NCBI GenBank assembly: GCA_902763535.1 | Contig: CACWSG010000011.1 | Span: 1 to 37,862 of the forward strand | Length of the DNA: 37,862 nt | Source: an uncultured Pseudomonadota bacterium | Lineage (GTDB): Bacteria; Pseudomonadota; Alphaproteobacteria; RF32; CAG-239 | Direction of reading: 5' to 3' | Shown here: positions 32,373 to 37,862 of the stretch, in pieces | How the letters are laid out: every line of letters starts with the position of its first letter | How positions within the stretch are numbered: the first letter of the stretch is position 1 | Notes under the pieces: generated by a model | The model's input: only the letters and a program-made list of their open reading frames with translations | Told to the model about the DNA's origin: nothing | Databases searched by the model: none | Translations under genes and position numbers: made by a program

Positions 32373-35300
32373 ATGGTGAAAAATGTTAAAAACATTTTCA
32401 AAAATCTAGCCTTAGCCTGCGCAGTTGTAATGGTGATGGTTGCTGATTGCTCGTATGCTCAAACCATGGGTGAGGATACCGGACTTAAGACTATTATTTG
32501 CGGCAAAAAAAAATTATGCACCATCGGCAAAGAAGCCGGACAGAGCGAACGTGTTTGTATTGAGATAAAAAAGATAGGAAAAAATGATTGCGATTATGAA
32601 TGCCAAGGAGCAGGAGAAGAATTGCCTTCAGATTGTAGTAAAAGAGATAAATACACCTGCCAGAAAATCACTCAATCCAAAGAAGATTGTAATCTAAAAA
32701 ATAACGGCAATGCGGTTAATCCGGCATTTTTAAGTAAAGAATATGAAAATTATAAAGAAGCTTCATATTCAAAAGCTGAGAGAGAAGGATTGCCTAAGTG
32801 TAAGGATGTAGAGGGTGGTAGCACAACCTGTATATGTAATGGCGATAGTATACTAAATGGTGAGTTGCAAATTACTCCGGTTGTTTGCAACAAGGGGCAG
32901 GTTTGTTTGCATCAGACTAATACTGTAGGTTATGATCATAATGATTACTATTGCATGTATAAAGAGCAATTGGATGTAGAGGGGGCAAGAAAAAAGGATA
33001 GTATATGGCATAATACGGAAGTAGTGGCTACAAATGGCGAAGAACTTACAGCTGAAATGAATACGACCGGTTGTCCGTTAGTGTCAAAATATCTGAAAAA
33101 ATATACCTCAGGTTGTTGGAGCTGTTTAGTAGTAGAAAAACTGACCTCAGCCTTTTTAAGGGTGGCCAGCGCCGGTTTGCCGGTTTGCGAAAAAGCCGGT
33201 AAAACCTTGCTGTTTTGGGGATTTATAATATGGTTATGTTTTTGGGCTTTGAAGAATGTTGCCTCATTTACCGAAATTAAGGGTGGTAATGCACTGAACG
33301 ATCTTTTGAAAATGGGCGCAAAAGTTGTATTAGCATATTTTTGTATTCTGTCAGCTACTGAAGCGATAAGAGAATTTGTAATAACACCGATTATGGGTAT
33401 AGGCTCGAGTATTGCTCAAGGTTATGTTTATGATGAAAAGATTATGAACAGCAACAAAACCATGCAAGATTATGGTTGGGAAGATTTTAATTGGGATGAT
33501 GTTTTTGAGCCGATTGATCCGGAGGAAGCGGCAAAATTACAAGAACAAATTGATCAAAACAATGTGAAAGATGCTAATGAAGAGCAGAAAGAAAAGGCAG
33601 AAGCCGCAGAAGATACAACCGGCGGTACCGGTGTGGTTGAAGCTCCACATGAAGTTACTTATGATAGTGATGAACAAATTGTGGTTGATTTACAGAACGC
33701 TTTTTTGGGAGAGTTAAAAAAACAGTTGGCAGAAATTAGAGCCAGTTGTTCAGGAGGCTTCTATTGCGATAGTGGTGGACAAGGTTCAGCCTGTGTAAAA
33801 AACAACCGTGTTGGATCGCAAAGCCGTAATTGTGGCAATTGTCGCAGTAAAAGTTGCAATGATAGCGGGCATAAAGATTATATAGCAAATAATATCATGA
33901 CTAAAGCAGGTTATGGAGCCAAAGTGGATCACTATTGCCAAGCTTCAATTACAGCGGCGATGAAAAAGTTACATGATAAGGTTGGAGGTAAGGCAACTCA
34001 GGTTTTGAATAAAGCGGTGGCCTCATGTACGGCGGGAGCCGGATTGGGTGCTTATGGTGATGTGCAAATTTGTGCTGAAGGGAAAGTTGTGCCGGAAGTC
34101 GTTGGTAAGATAAATGTGGCAGATTCAATATATTATCATAATGTGCAGACAGCAAGTCAGGCAAATCAAAAAGTCGGTGGCGGTTCAGGTATGCATGTGG
34201 TTACTTATATGGGTAATGGTAAGACTATAAGTTTTAACGGAGATACACCTAATGGTTTGGGAAGTTTGTGCGATGGTTCTTATTATTATAATGTGCAAGC
34301 CAAAGTGTTGTGTATAAGCTGTTTGTTGCGTAAAGTGATAAAAGAGAGCGGATCTGGTGATATTAATTTAGCGAAATTGAAACAATTGGCGAAAGAAGGA
34401 GGTAATCAGAGCTATACTAACTATGAAGGTGGTGTTTATAGTAATATCGATGGTATTTATACTTATGATGCCAACGCGACGGCAGATTCGTTGATTGTCA
34501 GTATTCCGGATATAAAATATACCGGTCCGACCGATATTATGCCAAAGTCGGTAATGAATTCAATGTTGGCAGCGGTAAAAGCCATTACTGATACCACAGC
34601 GCAATTACAGGTTTTGGGTAATATGGCAACCTGTTTTTCCAATGTCAAGGAAGGCGGTGCTTGGCATATTGTATTCAGTGTTTACATGACCAACTTATGG
34701 ATGTGGATTGATGGAGCTATTTTGTGGGTACTGGGTTTTGTGTTGACTTGTGTTATAGCTTATTATTTGGTGGATATTTCGTTTAAGATTGGTTTTGCGG
34801 TTATGGCATTGCCGGTAGTGATGGGATTGTGGCCGTTTAAGGTTACGGCAGGTAAGCTGGCAGATGTAATATCAATTATTGCCAAATCGTCAGCATTATT
34901 TGCGTTTTTGACAATATCAGCATATTACGCAATTCAGTTGATTGTTGCGGGTATTGGCGGAACTAATGGATTGCAAGGATTCTTTACGGAATTTGACGGT
35001 ATTATATCGGGTTCGGTCGAAGGTGATGAAAGAGATATTTTAATCCAAAAATGGAAAGATTCTTTCAATATTTTCTCGTCGGGATTTGTTTTGACTTTGT
35101 TTGCTTGTTTTTATGCATATAAGTTGATTAGCAAAACAACCGGTGATTTGGTTGAAAAATTCTATCCGGATAATGTTTTCGGAAGCGATTCAAATCCGAT
35201 GCACAAAGGTATGACAACTCTGGCTTCCGGAGTAAATAAACTTAATCAAAAATATGGCACCGGATTGATAAAAGATATTGCAGGACATCAGGCCGGAAAA

Positions 35301-35402
35301 TTAGTCAGAAATACTTTGAGCGTACCACGCAATTTGGCAATTAAAGGATTTAATGCCGTAAAGGGCAAGATAAAAAATAAGAAAGGAGGGGATGAACAAT
35401 GA
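32373..35402 (+). CDS. VirB6/TrbL-family protein, copy 3, with Cys-rich region and inserted papain-like hydrolase segment
   Basis: Encodes 1009 residues. AAGGAGGA precedes ATG 32373. Signal peptide (cleavage near SYA|Q), then a Cys-rich extracytoplasmic region (~residues 40-235) and the array's GCPLV...CWSC motif (Cys248, Cys251). Helices at ~279-297 and 318-345, then a long insert (~370-765) before the VirB6 core (LVDISFKIGFAVMALPVVMG then LWPFK, ~772-823) and helices ~840-860 and 898-918. The insert contains Cys522 (HYCQASITAAM), His608 (GSGMHVVTYMGNGKTISF) and Asn622 (SFNGD), with ADSIYYHN before the His: the order and context of NlpC/P60 or CHAP peptidoglycan hydrolases. A Lys/Gly-rich tail ends the protein. 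Confidence 0.78.
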   Translation: MVKNVKNIFKNLALACAVVMVMVADCSYAQTMGEDTGLKTIICGKKKLCTIGKEAGQSERVCIEIKKIGKNDCDYECQGAGEELPSDCSKRDKYTCQKITQSKEDCNLKNNGNAVNPAFLSKEYENYKEASYSKAEREGLPKCKDVEGGSTTCICNGDSILNGELQITPVVCNKGQVCLHQTNTVGYDHNDYYCMYKEQLDVEGARKKDSIWHNTEVVATNGEELTAEMNTTGCPLVSKYLKKYTSGCWSCLVVEKLTSAFLRVASAGLPVCEKAGKTLLFWGFIIWLCFWALKNVASFTEIKGGNALNDLLKMGAKVVLAYFCILSATEAIREFVITPIMGIGSSIAQGYVYDEKIMNSNKTMQDYGWEDFNWDDVFEPIDPEEAAKLQEQIDQNNVKDANEEQKEKAEAAEDTTGGTGVVEAPHEVTYDSDEQIVVDLQNAFLGELKKQLAEIRASCSGGFYCDSGGQGSACVKNNRVGSQSRNCGNCRSKSCNDSGHKDYIANNIMTKAGYGAKVDHYCQASITAAMKKLHDKVGGKATQVLNKAVASCTAGAGLGAYGDVQICAEGKVVPEVVGKINVADSIYYHNVQTASQANQKVGGGSGMHVVTYMGNGKTISFNGDTPNGLGSLCDGSYYYNVQAKVLCISCLLRKVIKESGSGDINLAKLKQLAKEGGNQSYTNYEGGVYSNIDGIYTYDANATADSLIVSIPDIKYTGPTDIMPKSVMNSMLAAVKAITDTTAQLQVLGNMATCFSNVKEGGAWHIVFSVYMTNLWMWIDGAILWVLGFVLTCVIAYYLVDISFKIGFAVMALPVVMGLWPFKVTAGKLADVISIIAKSSALFAFLTISAYYAIQLIVAGIGGTNGLQGFFTEFDGIISGSVEGDERDILIQKWKDSFNIFSSGFVLTLFACFYAYKLISKTTGDLVEKFYPDNVFGSDSNPMHKGMTTLASGVNKLNQKYGTGLIKDIAGHQAGKLVRNTLSVPRNLAIKGFNAVKGKIKNKKGGDEQ

Positions 35403-36667
35403 CAATAATTAAGAGAGTATTTTTATTTGTTGCGCTGTTTGTTCTCTCGGCGTGTTCAACCGAAAATTGTTATCCGGCAAATAAATTGGCTGAATATGCA
35501 AAAGATGGAGATGATTGTTGGTTGTGTCCGGTTTTTAGAATCTTTTTCAATACGGTCAGCCAGATAGCGGCAAAGGCTAATGACGAATTTTGTCGGCCGG
35601 CGGCCATCGTTGTAGCGGTCGCTTTTGCCGTGTGGTTGGCAATTTTTGCGCTGAAATATTTAACATCAATGGAAACCAGAGATGTCAAAGATTTGTTGCA
35701 AGAAATAGTTGTAAAAGGATTTCAAGTGATACTGGTGGTTTGTATCTTGAATTTCGGAGCAACTAATTTTTATAAGCTGATGATTAATCCTGTTTATGAA
35801 ACAGCCTTAAAAGGAGGACAAGCAGCTTTTAATGATGATTCAGTTGTGATAACCGGACGGACATCCGTTGATAATATAAAGAACGGTTTGCCTGATTCGA
35901 TGGGAAATGCCATTGTTAAGATTATGATAACTATGGAGAAAGATGTAAGTCAGATAAGAGCTTTAGGCAGCGGGCTGATTTGTTATGGTTGGAAAGAAGG
36001 ATTTATCATACCTAAATTTAAGTATATGATACCGGGATTGGTATTTTGGCTTTTAGCAATGGCATCTATGTTTATTATACCATTATTGATGATAGACGTG
36101 GTGTTTGAATTGGCAGTGGCGGTTGCTCTATTACCTGCGGCCATAGGCTGTTATCCTTTTAAGCCGACACGAAAATACACACAAAAAGTTTGGGATAGTT
36201 TTCTCAATTCGGCATTTTCATTTTTGTTTGTGTCACTGGTAGTTGTGCTTTTGCTGGGTGTTATGAAAACAACTGTAATGGATTTGCCTAAAGACTCATC
36301 CAAAGATTTGCCCCCCATTTCATGGGATGACATAATGACTGATACAACAGAAGGAAAAATGGACGAATATGTTTCAAGATTTGGTTGGTGGATGGGCAAT
36401 ATTTTGGATTTGGTTTTCGTGTTTATATTGTCGTGGACGGTGATGAATATGGGTAAAGAATTTGCTGATGAATTTGCATCATCTATCAGTAATACCAATC
36501 TCGGTGGCAGCATAGGAAAAACCGGTCTTAGTGCAGTGAAAGGAATTGCATCAAAAACTCTGAAGCCTATGGCAGGAAACATCAAAGATAAAGTTATGGG
36601 TAAGGCGCAGAATTTTGCCCGTAAAAGGTCGTTAGGAAAAGCACTAAAGTCAAATAGTAAGAAATAA
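35399..36667 (+). CDS. VirB6/TrbL-family lipoprotein, copy 4
   Basis: Encodes 422 residues. ATG 35399 overlaps the stop of copy 3 (ATGA) and has GGAGGGG upstream, so it is translationally coupled. Lipobox LSAC near residue 19, CxxC at Cys40 and Cys43 (DCWLCPVF), helices ~69-90, 105-128, 211-260, 269-290 and 333-352. The core MIDVVFELAVAVALLPAAIG then CYPFKPTRK aligns with the other copies. The Lys/Gly-rich C-terminus is short. Last gene of the array; it ends 1 bp from the convergent hydrolase with no hairpin between. Confidence 0.84.
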   Translation: MTIIKRVFLFVALFVLSACSTENCYPANKLAEYAKDGDDCWLCPVFRIFFNTVSQIAAKANDEFCRPAAIVVAVAFAVWLAIFALKYLTSMETRDVKDLLQEIVVKGFQVILVVCILNFGATNFYKLMINPVYETALKGGQAAFNDDSVVITGRTSVDNIKNGLPDSMGNAIVKIMITMEKDVSQIRALGSGLICYGWKEGFIIPKFKYMIPGLVFWLLAMASMFIIPLLMIDVVFELAVAVALLPAAIGCYPFKPTRKYTQKVWDSFLNSAFSFLFVSLVVVLLLGVMKTTVMDLPKDSSKDLPPISWDDIMTDTTEGKMDEYVSRFGWWMGNILDLVFVFILSWTVMNMGKEFADEFASSISNTNLGGSIGKTGLSAVKGIASKTLKPMAGNIKDKVMGKAQNFARKRSLGKALKSNSKK

Positions 36668-36668
36668 G

Positions 36669-37517
36669 TTAGTGTGATTTATTTTCAGATAAAAAATATA
36701 TAACTGCATCGCTGATAGAGGCGGATTGTAAAGCTCTGTTTCTTGTTACGGACAACGCTTTGACAGATTTGGCGCTGCACCATGTTTTTATTTCTTCTAT
36801 GGAATGCTTGGGGCATTTTACTATAAGCAGCAAAGATATAAGTTTTTGCAACCAAGAGGGGTGTGTCGTTATAACCCTTACATCTAAAGCTATTTCATGA
36901 TGAAATTTTTTGATGTTATCAGGGGTGATGTCACTAAGCATTTTGCCCAGTATAAATCTAAACAAATTAAAAGAGCTTAATTTTTGGCATATTTTGCTGC
37001 CGTTAATTAAGGGATTTATTTCAATTATTTTGTTAATAGAGGTATTCTTTAACCAATTTGGTTGGCGTGAAATCATTTCTTCTAATATAATGTTTGACGC
37101 TCCATAAGTTATAAATGATACTGATGATATTTCTTTCAGGTTGCCGACTAAAGTTGTTATCTGCTCAGCTTGCTCTTTGATGCCGCGTTGCATGGAAGGA
37201 TAATTTACAGCGGCGGTGGTATAACCTTGGTTATTTAATGTTTTCTCTAGTGAACTGAAAATGTTTCGGTTTTGAGCAAAACCATGCAACATAATAATCA
37301 GTTCTTTGTTTTGAGGATAATCTATTTCAAAAGCTTTGGAATATTGTGTGAAAGCATCAAAACATTCTTTATAATTGCCTTCATGGCGAATAATGTCCCA
37401 GTTATCAAGCAATCGCACCTTGCGGGAAGTAAGGTTGCGCTGAATGCGCCAGCCTTCGTAAACAAAAAGGTCTTCCCAAAAGTATTTTCCGCCTAAAGTA
37501 AAAAAATAATCTTTCAT
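36669..37517 (-). CDS. Alpha/beta hydrolase (lipase/esterase-like)
   Basis: Encodes 282 residues. Alpha/beta hydrolase core begins at ~70: LIIMLHGFAQNRNIFSSLEK (oxyanion HG) and YTTAAVNYPSMQRG resemble lipase/PGAP1-like proteins. The nucleophile elbow appears as TYGASNI: Ser in GxS is present, but the last Gly of GxSxG is Ile, so activity is uncertain. Candidate acid and His residues (NPLINGS, ITTHPSW) are not certain. No signal peptide. The N-terminal ~65 residues are family-unlike. Ribosome site GAGAT is weak. It converges on the VirB6 array; a functional link is not shown. Confidence 0.65.
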   Translation of the reverse strand: MKDYFFTLGGKYFWEDLFVYEGWRIQRNLTSRKVRLLDNWDIIRHEGNYKECFDAFTQYSKAFEIDYPQNKELIIMLHGFAQNRNIFSSLEKTLNNQGYTTAAVNYPSMQRGIKEQAEQITTLVGNLKEISSVSFITYGASNIILEEMISRQPNWLKNTSINKIIEINPLINGSKICQKLSSFNLFRFILGKMLSDITPDNIKKFHHEIALDVRVITTHPSWLQKLISLLLIVKCPKHSIEEIKTWCSAKSVKALSVTRNRALQSASISDAVIYFLSENKSH

Positions 37518-37687
37518 TTTGGTTATCTCTATAAAAAAGTCCGGTGTTCAACAAGATGTTTGCGAGTCGCATCGTATTTGAGCTAATATAGCATTATATG
37601 GTTAACGAAAAGCAAATATTGATGCAAAATAAAATGTTTTTTTTCAATCAATTAGCAAAAAAATCAAAAAAATATCAAATTTACTTA

Positions 37688-37716
37688 TTGACAAATTCAT
37701 CTATGAGACTTATACA
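37688..37716 (+). promoter_or_regulatory. Strong promoter facing the right edge
   Basis: Perfect TTGACA (37688-37693), 17-bp spacer and TATACA (37711-37716). It points to the gene that starts at 37854, leaving a leader of about 130 nt. The 336-bp gap 37518-37853 holds no other convincing gene. Confidence 0.65.
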
Positions 37717-37853
37717 AGGCGGTGTTGACCGTGAGGTTGGCGGTTATAAAAGAAAGTGGATAAGAAATAAGAGGATACGCAGACAGTATTGTGTGACGAA
37801 AAGAAACATAATAAAGTCTGAAGTATTTGAAAAAGGAACCTAAGAGATTCTTT

Positions 37854-37862
37854 ATGAGTAAT
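37854..37862 (+). CDS. Start of a gene cut by the right edge
   Basis: ATG AGT AAT are the last nine bases, preceded by TAAGAGA 8 nt upstream and the promoter at 37688-37716. Only Met-Ser-Asn is visible, so no identity can be given. Confidence 0.4.

Noticed and set aside
37598..37843. 81-residue frame near the right edge
   Set aside because: Runs through a strong promoter (37688-37716), has no ribosome site and a low-complexity, Lys/Arg-rich product; the region is better explained as leader of the gene starting at 37854.

Overview
This window comes from a low-GC alphaproteobacterium. The lineage-specific evidence is an ssrA (tmRNA) gene in the circularly permuted, two-piece alphaproteobacterial arrangement, an alpha-type SspB ClpXP adaptor followed by its usual ribbon-helix-helix neighbour, the short zinc-free form of ribosomal protein L36, and a tandem array of VirB6-like proteins like that of Rickettsiales. 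Coding style (Leu mostly TTG, AT-rich spacers, AAGGA-type ribosome sites) is uniform over most of the window. A host-associated or gut alphaproteobacterium fits, but I cannot name the genus.

Layout. 1-2995: a partial gene, a porin translationally coupled to an OmpR-like regulator with a degenerate receiver, rpmJ, and an exported protein. 3001-8088: a TrmJ-like tRNA methyltransferase with two exported proteins, cysE, an alpha/beta hydrolase with a charged tail, and the DUF2157/GDYXXLXY membrane pair. 8151-9305: RHH protein, sspB and permuted ssrA, all on the minus strand, so the degradation tag lies beside its adaptor. 9409-11479: groES-groEL. 11484-12893 and 16071-17561: two islets of unrecognised genes around gyrA, with paralogy inside each islet and no Shine-Dalgarno sequences. 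17648-25319, minus strand: ettA, rplQ (away from rpoA), a divergent GalU-like gene, and a very long AsmA-family gene. 25367-27954: the deoxynucleoside salvage operon cdd-deoC-deoA.

27968-36667 is the most unusual part. A double-HTH regulator with an S24-like but apparently inactive C-terminal domain is divergent from a small membrane protein and four consecutive VirB6/TrbL-family genes. All four VirB6-like proteins have a signal peptide or lipobox, a membrane-proximal CxxC motif and a conserved multi-helix core. The third, 1009 residues, also carries a Cys-rich region and an inserted segment with the Cys/His/Asn pattern of a papain-like (NlpC/P60 or CHAP type) hydrolase. Repeated GTACAAAA-type sites lie in the divergent control region. 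No VirB4, VirB8-B11 or VirD4 gene is visible here.

The window ends with a convergent alpha/beta hydrolase and a strong promoter pointing to a gene that starts at the last nine bases. I see no CRISPR array, insertion sequence, rRNA or ordinary tRNA.
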